DNA of 64,000 nucleotides, from assembly GCF_963422355.1 (NCBI RefSeq), contig NC_085105.1:4096052-4160051 (forward strand), written 5' to 3'. The notes below the pieces were generated by a model. That model was not told where the DNA came from and ran no database searches. It was given only the letters and a program-made list of their open reading frames with translations. Both the position numbers and the translations under genes were made by a program. Source of the stretch: Corticium candelabrum (lineage: Eukaryota > Porifera > Homoscleromorpha > Homosclerophorida > Plakinidae). The first letter of the stretch is position 1; every line of letters begins with the position of its first letter. This document shows, one piece after another, positions 11,453 through 24,767 of the stretch.

Positions 11453-11529
<77 letters not shown>
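11453..11529. repeat. (CA)n microsatellite
   Basis: About 38 CA dinucleotides lie just downstream of the MRPS35 stop codon, between MRPS35 and TRAF. Confidence 0.95.
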
Positions 11530-11531
<2 letters not shown>

Positions 11532-11807
11532 TAACTCCTTAAACACTTTCACTTTTGCTCCAACTGCAAGTGGTTACGAACCTTCTCCATATCAGTTACA
11601 AAAATATTAATCAATCAACCTTATCACATAGCACACTGACTGTTGACCGCTAGAGTCGGATTAAACAACATACGAAAACCAATTGATACAATTGCAACAC
11701 AAGAACTCAACTAAATGTCAGATCACTTACAAACGTTCTACTATACACATTATTTTCAAAGTTAGATTTCACATCATCATATATTAACAGTCTCAATTCA
11801 TTACTGC

Positions 11808-14800
11808 CTACAGCTGTACCATTTTGTTGCCTGCTCTTTCGTCTTCGCTCTCTCGTTTCTCTCCTTTCTGCAAGACATCACAAATCAACTTGTTATTGCA
11901 GTCGACTCTACAGCAAACACGACATACACAAGCTTCATGGCACAAGACGGTTAGTAGATACATCACGTGGTCTTTGTTCTGCCGTTTCGTCGGACAACTG
12001 CAACAAAATGAAATGCATAATTATACAGACCATCAATTATGGCTCTAGAGTATTTCACAAGTGCTGCAAGACCATGTTGTGCATCTATATATGGAAAAAG
12101 TAACTCACATATTGATTAATAATTGATGTGCTATGGCATCTATAAACAGCATGCCTGATAGATGCAATAACCAGTTTCAGTGTAGTTGGCACTACATTCA
12201 CTGGCAATAATCAATTAGATCACATAAACTGCCTTTGATATCAATCCTATATACAACTATGTACAAAAAGTACTATATAGATATCTAGCTTCTATAAAAC
12301 GTATAAATATGGTAGATCTTTCAGTCCCTTCATATGAAGGTGGTATACCACATTATAACAGCACACTAATCAGTGGGGATAACGTTTGTATTGTAAAGTG
12401 GGTCGGACATCACTCAATGTACTTGGACACAAGTTCCGTTATTAGTAAAGTCAATTTTTAAAAATTGTAAAATAAAGTTAATTTAATTTAATTTACTAAT
12501 TAATATTTGTAATTATAAGTTGCTAATTATACCACACTAAATTAATTTCTCACCAAATTATGTGAAATATTAAGTATCGCCTGTAGGCAGATCCTCTCTT
12601 TTTGTTGGTGGTGTCAGGTGTATCAAAAAATGTATCCATTGAATGATGTGACGACTATGGTAGCAGCATCCAACTGAGCTCAATCTACTGTAGACGGATA
12701 AGTTCGTTTGATCGAGCAGGTTTGCGTTACCCTTGTGGCTGGACATGCTGTCTGACTAACTGAATTTGACTAGGACATCGTGTTTTGGTTGGACAAATGT
12801 CCTATGTCCGACTGTTACAATCCCCACTGCTATAGTTCGATGCTGTAGTATCTGAGCATGAGATATTAGTAACGAAAATAAAGCGTATCACAGTACTGTA
12901 TGCATGGAAGCTATGCTATATTATCTATAGAATGGGAATCAGTTGGAGTTAGATGGCTGACTAAATTCACATCAAGAGAAACGATTTTGTCTATTTCCAG
13001 TTTACTACCTGTTTCACATTGTGAGATCCTCTTGCTCATACACCGTGCGTGCATGATCATTTGATATGAAATAGTCTATGATCATGTAACTGGAACCTAA
13101 AGCAAACTGGACTACTAGTAGTCTCGACCGATAGAGACAGTGTGCTCAAGCTACCGATTACAACATCCCAGTAGTGTAGCCAGATCCAAAGTCAGCTGCT
13201 TCATATAGCGGAGATATGGTCCACAGCAACGGTAATACCTCATTAGTCATTGATCACTTTGATGCTCACGTAGTAGACTAGCACACGCTAGCCATGATGA
13301 GCCACTCCATTATCAGGGAACGTTACTGTACCTACCTAATACTACTGTACAGGACATTAACTGAACTTCCTGAGTACATGGTACTTTACACAACTTCAAG
13401 AGATCAGAGACTGGCAGATGCTCTGATAAAGAAATGGACCACACCCCTTTGCCAACTGCTCCGTTTGTGACTTTTGCGTATGCCTGGCTATGCCTCTGCA
13501 TCCTGCATTCGACTGTAAAATGATATCATTCTTATTGGATTGTACCAGCCACGTCCATCTTTGAAACTGCTATATTAATTAAAGCGTATCATTCACCGAG
13601 TACTCCCTCTGTTATAGCAAGTAATGAAACTTGGTTTACACTTACATCTCATTGTTTTCTTTTGTACAGACAAAACAAAATGAATAGCAACTGTTCACGA
13701 CTGAAGTTACCTGTCGCCGATTAATGTCAGTTCGTCTTTCTCCTTGTTGTATCGAGATCCCGCCAACAAAATCAATTTCTTTGTTGCTGTCTCATCCAAG
13801 CCCAGATCTTTCACATACACCTGACAAGTCACATCGCATTACATTGCAACACTCGTACTCCAATAGTACATACACTGTCTAAACCTTTAGTCTAACTTTC
13901 CTCGCTCCTGGATGTCTAACTGTTGATCCTGGATAGATGTAGTTCTGTGTATGTATTCGTAGTATTCGATCTTTGTCGACTCGTTTTGGGAATGGTTTCA
14001 ACAAGCCTGCACGGCAGCATGTGCCATAGAAATCTACCAACGATATTACAGTAGACAGTATTTCAAATTCAACCTCTCAAAGCTTTGCAATGTTTCTCGA
14101 TGTGAGAAGGAGTTAGATGAAAAAAGTTTGGAATCTATTCAATGAACGTCACTAAATATATTAACAAAACAGGGTTGGTTCATTCAAATGTGATTTTACT
14201 TTGATTAGTTCTGCGTTATTGAAAGCTCGAGGTGGCATCATGCCCGGAATGTTGGCTCGCCCCATACGAAGAGGGAGGTGAACAATTTGATGATCATAGG
14301 AGCGAGGTAGAGGCCACACATTTCTCCACTCTTCATTCAGATGACGAATTGTTGCCTGCAATAATACAAATAATAATAGGCACAAATATAATAAAACCTC
14401 GAACTTAGAATAAGTGTATATACTAAACTTTCAGGCTACACATTGTCTGAACTCGGTAGTTGCCATTTATTCAGATAAGCCAACATGAGAGGCGCTTAGT
14501 AAATGATTAATCAAACAAATTCAAAGATGATTTGTGCCTGATTAAGCATCCAAGCACCTATCCAGGGAGAGATGCTTATTATACCTCTGTCAGCTCATTG
14601 GTACAATTTGTTGTCAACCGTTGTAAAAATTTTAAAATGTTAAGATCTCTTGCTTTGTATCTGTCAACAGTTTAAAAATCTTGATCTGTCCTGGTGCCAT
14701 AAAACCAGTCCTAAAAACCAGTCCTTTTAACCAACTGGTTTATTATAAAAATTAAAATTTAAAAATTAAAATTCAAGACTAATTTTAGAGTTACCAAGAG

Positions 14801-14851
14801 GTCCAAGTGCAGGCTCCTTGATGGTGATAGAACAAATTGCGCGTGTGCGCA

Positions 14852-14887
<36 letters not shown>

Positions 14888-15268
14888 AGCCCCTCAACAT
14901 AAAAATATAAATAAACATTAATTAACAAATTCAATGTGTGCACTAGCTTTGTTGTAGAATGTAATTTCCCAAAACTGCAGCAAAAAAATATCGTTGACTT
15001 AGCAGACAGAACAAATAATCGACTACCCATATGTTTCATACATTAATTAAACATGCGTGGACAACATTCAAGTGTCTTCAGTAGACTAGCAAGTGTGACT
15101 CACTGCCGCTTTCTGCCGTCCTGGAGACTGCACATAATTAGAGGAATGTTCGCGAGGTCTTCCTCTCGCATTAAAGTTCCGCTCGCTGTCGTTCGTCTCC
15201 GAGCTTCTGCTGACTAGCCGCGCGAACGGTAGACGCCAAACTGCAAGCTGGCGACAAGAGCGCGACAT
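11808..15268 (-). CDS. MRPS35: Mitochondrial small-subunit ribosomal protein mS35
   Basis: Six exons in consistent phase give 276 aa: 15104-15268, 14200-14355, 14074-14134, 13885-14033, 13711-13820 and 11808-11997 (stop TAG). The N-terminus (MSRSCRQLAVWRLPFARLVS) is Arg-rich and free of acidic residues until about position 24, as in mitochondrial targeting peptides. Family stretches are EEWRNVWP, VHLPLRMG, ELIK-IPNFFHLTPSHIEKHC, GSTVRHPGARKVRLKV, LDETATKKLILLAGSRY and CPTKRQNKDHVMYLLTVLCHEA, matching animal MRPS35 in order. mS35 is a structural protein of the mitochondrial ribosome small subunit. The C-terminus is shorter than the roughly 320-residue human protein and its last 40 residues are not recognisably conserved, so the final exon end is the least certain part. 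It shares a short divergent promoter with the DP gene. Confidence 0.9.
11998..13710. other. Long intron of MRPS35, no gene seen
   Basis: AT-rich sequence of about 1.7 kb lies between the last two MRPS35 exons. Open frames here are short and show no recognisable protein. No repeat of note was found. Confidence 0.6.
14849..14885. repeat. (CG/CA)n alternating tract in MRPS35 intron 1
   Basis: GCGCGTGTGCGCACGCGCACACACAC… begins near 14838, an alternating purine-pyrimidine tract of the kind that can adopt Z-DNA. A similar ATGCGCGCGCGCACACAC tract lies at 29291-29318. Confidence 0.8.
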
Positions 15269-15864
15269 GCCGAATTTGTTATTGATATCAGCTCAATCTG
15301 TGCCGGTTATCCGGGATAGCAATCAATCCGACCAATCAGCGTTCCGCGTCGTTTGCGTACCGCGTTCCAGAGGTGCAGCAAAACGCAGCTGAAGGTCTGT
15401 TTACCTCGAGATTCATGCAACAACGTTAGAAATTTCCCAACTTCAATAGAGCAAGCGACGTTGATGTCATACGGCGGTAGAGCGCGACGCATTACGATTT
15501 TTTGTGGTCATTTGGTCGCGTGCTGTTTGTCAGACCGTCGCGATCTTCATCTGCCGCGTTTGTTAGCCGAAACAATTCCGTTCGACGGCGTCTCATTATA
15601 GTTTTGGTAGGATGTTGTTTAGAGGCTCGCTGTTGTGGATATGGACAATTTGTAGCTGCTCTAACACCTCAACATCTCTCACACCATTGGATGCTCGTTG
15701 TCTGCTTTCATGCGCTTTGCGCCGTGTGTCCTTTTTTTGAGTTCACATGCTGCATGCCGTTTGTCTCTTTCACTCTACTTGTTTCCGTTCACGTGTCGCC
15801 TTTTTTTGGTCGTTGTCTCACATTTTGTCGTGTTTCGTTCTTGTTTAGGTTCTTTTCACTCAAT
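15269..15864. promoter_or_regulatory. Divergent MRPS35 / TFDP promoter interval
   Basis: Only 596 bp separate the two start codons on opposite strands. The interval is relatively CpG-rich for this window and contains CCAAT-type boxes (GACCAATCAGCG near 15330). Transcription start sites and 5' UTR introns cannot be fixed from sequence. Head-to-head pairing of a mitochondrial ribosomal protein gene with a cell-cycle factor suggests shared basal control, but this is inferred. Confidence 0.6.
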
Positions 15865-18800
15865 ATGACAAGCCCACAGACGTCGACGGAGTCTCAAGTT
15901 GCTACGTCGTCTCAGCAAGTATGAGGAGCGTTATTCTTTGATTTTTCGAGTTTGTGCGGGGCCCTCATCTCAACTTGTCTGAATTTGTCGTTATTTGTGA
16001 TACGGGTTTTATTTCATTCAATTGTTGTCTGTATTTCGATTGGCTGCGAATGTGCCTGGTTGAGAGGCGGGATTGACCAATGTCAGAATGCCGAAAACGC
16101 AACGCCATTGGTCGGTTGTGCTGGTTTGTTGCCGCATGCGTGGGCGGGGTTCAACTTTTGAAAGAATGTAGTCACGTAGAAGCGCGTCAGAAACGCATTA
16201 ACTAACGTACTCTGTTTGTGTCACAGACAAAAACTGTGCTGACAAGACCGGTAGCATCACAAATTGTGCAGCCAGGAATCAGTATGAGGACCAATCAATG
16301 ATTTGCTATTCTTTCATTTATGAGTGGTTGCCATGACAGGGAATTTGGTAGTTGCTCTTCCTGTGTCATCTCAAGGATCACCAATAAGACTAGCCATGAC
16401 CACGTGCAGTCCCATTCTACCAAAACCAGAAAGCAAAGTGACTACCATTGCTACCCCATTTCTAGTGAGAGGTCCTATTGCCAGTGGCAGCCCTATACAA
16501 CTTATTACAGCAGCATCGGCCGCTCAGACTACTCCACACACTCACACATGGTCTAGGTGAGTGAAAATGAGTAGTCGTCTGTTGGACTGCTTGATCGTTT
16601 TGACTGTGTTAGACTAAATGACAGGAAGAGAAAAGCACAAGCAGATGGTGATGCGGTTGATGGGTGAGAGTTGTGCTGCCTTACATTGTGTTGTGGTGCA
16701 TTACAGTTTTGTAGAGTATGGAGGTATGGTTTTCTCTGAGTTTGTCGTCAACAGTTTGTGACTGCTTTGTGTGTGGTTTGTTTATATGATTGCCTAGTCC
16801 ACTGTTGTCATACTGTGTGTCTATAATGTGTTTAGCTTAGTTTACAATATCACTGCTGAGCTTGGCAGTGATATTGTGAAGGTAGTGTTTGTCAGGTGAT
16901 GGCAGTAGCTCAGTATTTTTGAGACACCAGCAGTTTCCTTCAGTTAGAGTTAACAGTCACCTTTCCACAATATGGACAGAAGACTAATCAATGCTGTAAC
17001 CTTTCTTACCTGCATTCATAAATTTGTTTAATTAATATGTCTATAATTCCAAAACAGCAGCAGTAGCAGCAGCATAGGGAATCATAAATGGTGGATTAAG
17101 CAGAAACAGGTGCTCGTACTTCCACATTCAGATAACACATGGCATGCCAAATATTGTGAACACTGTAGGGCAGTGGCAGCACGTGACATGGTTCTCTTGT
17201 GGCACGCCACTAAGCTTAGCAGCAAACTAGGGTTTTGTGTATTTCACAAGGATGTCAATGGATGTATTACGATTGTCGTCTTTCAAGTGCAGACATTAGA
17301 CTAGAATACACTAATAGCAAAGATTTTAAAAATGAAGTCTACAATCAGACACATACACAAACATGAGAATCTACAGATAACAGTCTTGAGCTTACCAATG
17401 GTTGACAAACTTGAGCATTAGTTGACTAACAATTTGTCAATTTTTGAAATATTTAGTATATTTGGCCTTTGAAGTGTTTTATGTAAAGGTAGCATAGAAA
17501 TGGACATTTACCAGGAAGCCTCTTCCTTTTGTGTATCTGTTTGTTTATTTGTTTGCCTCTTTGCAAATGTAGCTGTTCATGTGCACTACAAGCAGTGAAA
17601 TTATTTAGGACCTGTGTTCACAAAGACCATGAACTAGAATCATTTTCTCTCTGTCCTCAAATTTAATTACATTTAGACCAACTGAGTTTATGTTGTATAG
17701 TAAGATGATTGTATATGAGGTGATGGCATGAATCGTATGATTATATTATCATATCGGTACAATATGTATCGTACAGTAGTGTATGTTACATTGTATATTC
17801 ATATGGTTGTGTTGTCTGGTGACCTAAACTTTGGCTACTTTTTTCTACAGAGATAGCAGTAAACGGCGGAGAAACTCTGTTGAGAAGGGGAATAAGGGCT
17901 TGAGACATTTTTCTATGAAAGTGTGTCAGAAAGTTAAAGAGAAAGGAGTGACTTCATACAATGAGGTACAACGACAAACACACAATTGTCCGTAATTTTA
18001 AAGTTTATGTTAAGGCTTCAACAATTATCTGTTAAACTTTATTGAAATACTCTTTAGTAAAATTGTGCCAGGTTTAGTGCTTATGTATGTGATGATAGTG
18101 CAGTGATAGTACAGTAGACTAAGTACATAGTACCTTTAGAAAACACAGTGAGAACTAACTGAAGACTCAGAAGAAGAACTGTAGACAGCAATGTCATGCA
18201 AACTTCTAAATACCTGAGATGCTTTGGTCTCTCACATTGAAAAGCTTGCAAGCATCTCTTTCTTTGTTGGAAATGTATGTTCTCATGCGGCATTTATGAA
18301 AGAGCAACTGGAAACACTCCCATGTATTGGTTGAATTACTTTATGAGATGAAATATTGATAGGCATTTAGTTTGTTGAATTGGCAGTCTATGACTTGCTG
18401 CTAATATGTAATCTGCCAACATTATGTCGGACGAAGACAATATGATGCTATCAACTTTGTGTGGTGGGTATCATGGTGATGTACAGGTACCTCAAGAAAC
18501 AAGTGGAGACCAGACAAAAAGTCAGACTTGACCTACATTTGTACGTATCTACCAGCAGGGAAGTAAGTGACATTGAAGATGTGGGGCAGAGGGAAGCTGA
18601 CGGAAGCTGAAGAATAGGTCAAGTATATTTAGCTAGGTCTGTTTTGGGAGACAGAGAAAGCAAAGATAAAAAAAGTTATGCTGCTAAAAACTGGCTTGTG
18701 CGTACGTCTCATCACTTACAATTTATGAATAATAATAAGATGTCAGAAACAATGGCTAGAAGACAATAAAAAGTAAATATCAATAGTTCAGGTATAAAAA

Positions 18801-19227
18801 TGCCAGATAAAGTGTGCCAGTATACGTTTTTCAGGATACAAAAGGTCATCTTGAATGGTAATAATAAAATGTTTAACTGGACATTTGAAGACACAAGTGG
18901 ATGAATGGCATGTGTGTGTGTGTGTGTGTGGTGTGTAGGTGGCTGATGAACTGGTAAAGGAGTTTGCTGATCCGAATCGATCATCTGGTGATCAGTCGTT
19001 TGATCAAAAGAACATCAGACGGAGAGTATATGATGCTCTTAATGTTTTGATGGCAATGAATATCATATCTAAAGAGAAGAAGGAGATTAAGTGGATTGGG
19101 CTGCCGACAAACTCAGCACAAGAATGCCTTGACCTTGAGGTGAGCATTATGGTGATTGAATTTAAGGTGCATGTAGTCATATCAGAAAGTGAGTGACTTA
19201 GACGAAGAGATCAACAGAATTAACAGA

Positions 19228-19288
<61 letters not shown>

Positions 19289-22200
19289 TAGACAAACACA
19301 CACGCACACACACACAGACATGAACATGCAAATGACAATGGATAAGGAGCTACCGTTTGTTACGGTTACGCCCCCCAGCCAGTTGGCTGGGTTCCTGTGC
19401 ACTACACAGGAGCTATGGGCCGTGCTAAGCAATCTCCTGTAGCCTGGCTAGGTACTCGCAGGAGCATCGACTGTGATGCCAACTGTGGTGTGGGCACCCG
19501 AAGTCCCACCTGGACCCCAGTGGCTGATGGACTTTGTTGCAGTCGGGACCTTTGCTACCCCAGTCAAAGACCAGGTACTCATTTATACTCCTGAGTCGAG
19601 AGAGGCAATTGTGTGAGTTTCTTGTCCAAGGAAATTGACAGACAGACACACGTGGACACGGACACACAGACAGACACACATGGACACGACACACACACTC
19701 ACAGACATGCACAGCAAAACAAAACATTGTTTGAAAGGGGCATGTCCACTTGGGCTGGTCGTTGATTAACCCAAACATCATATCCTTGTCAGCATGGTAT
19801 GACATTAGATTTCATTTGCAAACAGGCGCACAAGAGCAGGTGCAGTGTATTTCGTCTCAGGGCTTAAAAATAGGTTGTCAAGTCGTCATTTGATGAGGTA
19901 AATCTGACAACTGATGACTAGCATTGTAGTCTAGGTTGTCAAATGACTAGTTTGTAATGGCGTTCTCAGTATGCAGGCGGATAGCTGTACTGTACTGAAA
20001 CATGTGCCGCTTTGCGGTTGACACTCGCATTTGGACATTTGTCGTATAATGACGTACGCGTAGTAAATTATTACGCCAGCAGGTTAATTAAGTTGACAAA
20101 CTGCTCATACCCCGGATAATGAAACGGGGTGTGTGAGAACCATCTCAGGATCCGACAGAGTAAAGGCATAAAGTTTATGACGAGAGGAAGTGGAGACTGG
20201 TAAATCCTGTAGGTCGAAATAGGGTAGATATGATTTTAGTAGCAAGAAATGGACAACTTCCGCAATGTGATATGTGGAAGTCTGGTTGAAACTCCGCCTT
20301 GTTTTGACAAGAGAGGTGGTATGCGTTTAATCACTAATTCAATTAACTATCATCATTGTCTTTCCTGCCTTCGCGAAGATGTTTAGCTCTAGTGTAACAC
20401 GTCGTGGTATCCATTGGATCAGTGGTAGTGTGTTGAATACTCTTGGTTGCATGCCATTGTGAAGTATGGAATACTGCACTGTATGCTTGCACTAGACTCA
20501 TACCCTCTCCTCTCGCGAGCTTCAAAATGGCGGTATACCACTGAACACCATGAATTGATATCAACATGAAGTTGTCGACTAACAAAATTTCTGGAAACTC
20601 GTCAAATGACGACAACTAGTTGGGCCGGTTTTTTGAGCCCTGCGTCTACTCTAACCAATTTCTCAGGAAATCCTGAATATAGTTTTGACAGGAAGGTTAG
20701 ACATATCATTGTAGAGCTCATGGTCTTGCAGTTTTTCCTCCATGCATTGCAGATTTAATAGGTTCTGCCCTAGTCATTCAATTAGATTAAAGTACCATGT
20801 TAATTAGCCAATAGACTGCCGAGAGCAGTAAGACTTCTTGCTGACCAATCTGCATAGGCTGTAGCATAGACGGAGTAGAAGTGCTAGTGCAACAAACTGT
20901 TAGCAATAATAAGATTTACAGAGCCAGGTTATTCTGTCTTATAAGCGCTGGCATTTGAAGATATTGTTAATCTGACTGGAAGAAACAGATCATATTAGGC
21001 TCAAACCCTTTTGTCCCAATTCTAGCTTGCATTTTCGCTTGCTTGTGCTCTCTCAGCCAGCAACGAACAGTGCCAGCCGGCAATTTGCCGGCTTGGCTGG
21101 CTCTGGCGAGATCCCTGCATATGGACAGACAGACAAAGACAGGCAGACAGACAGGCACACGAATGGACAAACAGACAGACACATAGTCAGACAGACAGAC
21201 AATGGATCGTGACAAGTAAATTACGTTTGGATGGACAGACACCGGGAGTGTGATCGACAGATGTGCTACAGTATCAGTACTATATGAGTTAATGTTAAGG
21301 ATGTCATTGCGTTTGATATTGTGTTGTGTTGTAGACAAAGAAGAAAGCCAGCGAAGACAGAATAAGACAGAAGAAACTGCAGCTTCGGGAACTTATTCAG
21401 CAGGTGATGACATGCCATATGAAGTCATACCATTTTGTTTTGTACAGCTTAACAGTCACCCTGTGGTATTGTTTACTGTATGTCAGCTCACTGCTGACTC
21501 ACTCACTAGTTTGTTGTATCATTTCCAATTACCCAAGCTGGTTGTGTTAACGCTTGCAGCATATAGTGTAAAATGGAAGACACATATCCAAATTTGTAGT
21601 ACTGTACGTAGAGACTTTGCTTGCAAACAATAGAGCGCAGTTGATCAGCAGCTTAAGAGGTTGATGGTAAATGTGTAGACTAGTTGTTATTGACAATTGC
21701 TACACTACACGTGGACTCACTGATTTGTTCGACTGTTCTATTGTATGTCATACTGTCGGGTAATGGTTCTGTGTTGTCGATTTGTAGCAAATTGCGTTCT
21801 TAAATTTGGTGAAGCGGAATCGGGAAAAAGAGTGTAGTGATGAGATACCACCTCACAACACGGCTATACAGCTTCCTTTTATCATAGTCAACACCAGCAA
21901 AAAGACTGTTATTGACTGCAGGATATCAAATGACAAGTAAGCTGTCACATTCAACAGACAGTAGATATTGTCTGCCGGGGTTTCCCAGGATTGTGGAAAA
22001 GAGTGGGGGAGGTGGATATGTGTCTAAGGCTACACCCGTGGGTTGCTCATTTCCGTTTGGTGTACAAACCATACTGTGCAGAGCACTAGCTTGCGTAATT
22101 ACAGGTATGAGCCATAAGAAATGGGACTCTGTGAAGGTCTTGTAGCTTAAGCGAGTAGCATACTCAAAACATGTAAGGGTTAACTGACTTTTGGTCTGGC

Positions 22201-24255
22201 TGTGTGGATGGATGAGTGTACTTGTGACTATGTCTGTCATGGTCAAGAATGTGCCATGCCGTCAATGTAATCCAATCATCGAGCATTATTTGTGATTTGA
22301 GTTTTACTAGAACAGTTGCACAACAGAACTTACCTGTCTGCAACTGCTAACTCGAAATCAATCGCTTTCTTGGTTCACAACATTTAAATGGAATCTAACA
22401 TTGCGTGACCATGAGTGATATGTATGTCGTGTATGTGATAACTCTCGTTACTGTACTTTGACGACTACAGACTATTTACAAACTTTGCAGTCACATGAAA
22501 CAATGTGTATGATTTTAGATAGATTTTACAAGTAGCGTGCATAAAGGAAATTGGTGTCTAAATTCATATTTCACAACAATTCTATCGATCGTGGTTTTCA
22601 GATAGCTCATAGCTGTGGAAGCGAGGGTGTAAACACAGCTTCAATTACTAGTTTAATGAAATTGCAGACACTATTGCATACACAAATCTTTTTTGACAAA
22701 CTCTCACAAAGATGGTAATCCTAAGGTTTTGAGTGTATCCTCCTTTCTTGCTAGCAATTATGGTTCAAGCCCTCCCTGCCTTTGTGTGATTCATGTGTGA
22801 GCGGCTTGCGAGGTTAATACATCTCCACATGCTTACACAATTCATTCTTAGCTAGTTATAGTATGCCACTGTGCCAGTCGCCTTGTTTGCAGTGGATAAG
22901 GTCCTCAACACCGACAGAGGCAGTATTCATCGCCTACAATTTTCACCGGTTTTGAATTTACAGGACCATCTAGCAGGTATATGAGACAACCACCTGATCA
23001 CTTTGTAATGGTTAGCGTTCAGGTATCTCAAGCAGTCTTGACAAAACTCTTCATATTGAAGTGACAGAAGTTTCTCACGGTCTCACTCACACACGATGTT
23101 GTGTTGAATGCAAGGAAATTGGTTGGCTTTGATTGGTTGAATGCACAAAGTAATTGAGATGTAAGGCTGCATGCATTGTGCACCTTGCTGTGCGTTTGGA
23201 ATTCGGAACAGTACCATGCATTTAGGATCATGCATAGCTCTAACCAATTTCTGACATTTTATTAGAAAGTGTTCAAAGAGCACATTTGTTTGGGACCTTT
23301 CTAGAAACATAGAGTGGAAAGGCCCTCTACCGTGTTCTATTTGGTACTGTACCTTTCTTTTTCTGGATAAAATGATCAGTTTCCCATACCCTTTCCATAA
23401 ACGGATAGACTGGAAAGGTATCTATGCTTTTCGATTGCTAAGTTTTCTGTTTCTGAAAAAGGATAGAGCAGATAGGCTTTCGGACCTATTCTACCATCAG
23501 TATGGATAGAAAGGATAGAAAAAGCACCTAGACGTGTAAGACTTGTGTTTAATGTTCCAAATCAACCAGACCAGTATTTGCTATTATTCTGGATTGTCTG
23601 TGCAAACGAGAATGTCAGCTGATTTCTCACGTTTGGCAGAAAACTCCCGAAGAGTTAGTAGACATTCTAACAGGTGGAAAAGTAGACGAAATGGCTATCT
23701 CACAAAGACCACGTACACCTGGAATGATTCGGCACTGATTCTAACCATTCACATCGCTCTGTTACCGCTTTGTCTATCTCCTTTCAGAAAAGTTCTGTTC
23801 GACTGGCAAACGTGCCCTGTCTCTTTCCACCCTATCCAACCTAGCCTTTCCAGAAAAAAAGATAGTCCAATGAGTACACCCAAAGTTTATACTAGGATAG
23901 ATGTGTGATTAAGAGGACAGAGTTAACATGATGGCCAAGAAGAAAATATGAGAAATGCTAATGTATTGGTGGGGAGAACTCAGTCTGTTTATGTATTGTT
24001 GGACCAAATGGCTATGTTAATATTACTGTTAATGAATAAGCTATAATTGTATAATTATTTGCTGTTTGGCTGAATTTGTAGGTCCGAATATTTGTTTGAC
24101 TTTAATAACACATTTGAGATTCATGATGACATTGAAGTTTTGAAGCGAATGGGAATGGCATTTGGCATGGAGAATGGACACTGCACACCTCAGCAACTGA
24201 AGGAAGCACAGGACATGCTACCAAAGGCAATGCAACAACATTTGTTAGGTAACGA

Positions 24256-24309
<54 letters not shown>

Positions 24310-24767
24310 GTGTTTTGACTGTTGAGTATGTAAACTCACCATTTCCGTATGTATAGAAATGGTTGAACCTCAAGACCAGCCATGTCCACCGTTGCTTACA
24401 CAGTCAGTATCGTCTTCTTGTTTGTTGATTTTTGTCTTCACTACATCTTTTGTGTAGATCACCAGTACGTCCTACTGCAGCTGCATCTATTCCTGCTTCT
24501 CCTTTAGCTCAACCATTTGATAGCCCTCACATTGTTCGACCAGCTCCAGTCTCACCGCATTCGTCACCAGTTCTTCTTCATCGTAATAATGCTGCTGTCA
24601 CAGCAATTGTCGTGTCAGCAGTTGGTGGGCATTCCTATGCCAAGCCTCATCAACAAAATGCTGCAATTACTGTCACTAGAAATTTCATGAAAGGCCATCA
24701 GTTGTTGAATAGCGGGACAGCAATTGTAAAGTCTGAAAGTAATGGATTGGAGAATTGCAGTGCGTAA
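15865..24767 (+). CDS. TFDP1: E2F dimerisation partner, transcription factor DP
   Basis: Eleven exons in consistent phase give 473 aa: 15865-15918, 16227-16281, 16340-16556, 16625-16663, 17851-17965, 18939-19139, 21335-21403, 21788-21936, 24082-24248, 24357-24402 and 24458-24767. The Ser/Thr/Pro-rich N-terminus is followed by the DP winged-helix DNA-binding domain ([58 protein letters not shown]). Then come a coiled-coil dimerisation helix ([20 protein letters not shown]) and the DP marked-box region ([36 protein letters not shown]). DP pairs with E2F in the nucleus to control S-phase genes. [19 protein letters not shown] is nearly identical to human DP. The C-terminal exon is Ala/Pro/Ser-rich without the acidic tail of vertebrate DP1. 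DP1 versus DP2 cannot be decided; one ancestral DP is expected. Confidence 0.95.
18911..18938 (+). promoter_or_regulatory. (TG)n tract forming the 3' splice site region of the DP DNA-binding exon
   Basis: A (TG)9-GGTGTGTAG run directly precedes exon 18939-19139, replacing a normal polypyrimidine tract. The exon is 201 bp (67 codons) and carries the core of the DP DNA-binding helix. UG-rich RNA upstream of a 3' splice site is known to bind TDP-43 and promote exon skipping in human CFTR; the same effect here is only inferred. Confidence 0.5.
19140..21334. other. TFDP intron with interspersed-repeat remnant
   Basis: This 2.2-kb intron holds a (CA)n tract (19231-19283) and GACACA-type minisatellites (19640-19690). 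The segment 19370-19620 is GC-rich and unlike neighbouring intron DNA; its + frame ([36 protein letters not shown]) has the look of an interspersed repeat. A (GACA)n tract lies at 21118-21205. No exon is needed between the flanking DP exons. Confidence 0.5.
21937..24081. other. TFDP intron, no additional exon seen
   Basis: This 2.1-kb intron contains a pyrimidine/purine-skewed stretch with repeated TGGATAGA/GGAAAGG words (about 23310-23520) but no recognisable gene. The open frames present are short and unconserved in appearance. Confidence 0.5.
24259..24310. repeat. (TG)n microsatellite in TFDP intron
   Basis: About 25 TG units start 11 bp after the donor site of DP exon 24082-24248, in an intron of only 108 bp. 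Confidence 0.95.

Larger units (their letters stand above)
9799..11807. other. Intergenic region upstream of TRAF and downstream of MRPS35
   Basis: This region carries the presumed TRAF promoter on the left, an E-box cluster (10262-10322), CCAAT/ATTGG boxes near 10376 and 10434, a possible short-TIR element (10745-11183) and a (CA)n tract (11453-11529). No complete gene is supported. A 28-codon frame from ATG 10419 ends at 10505 and could be a first exon, but no continuation was found. Confidence 0.55.
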
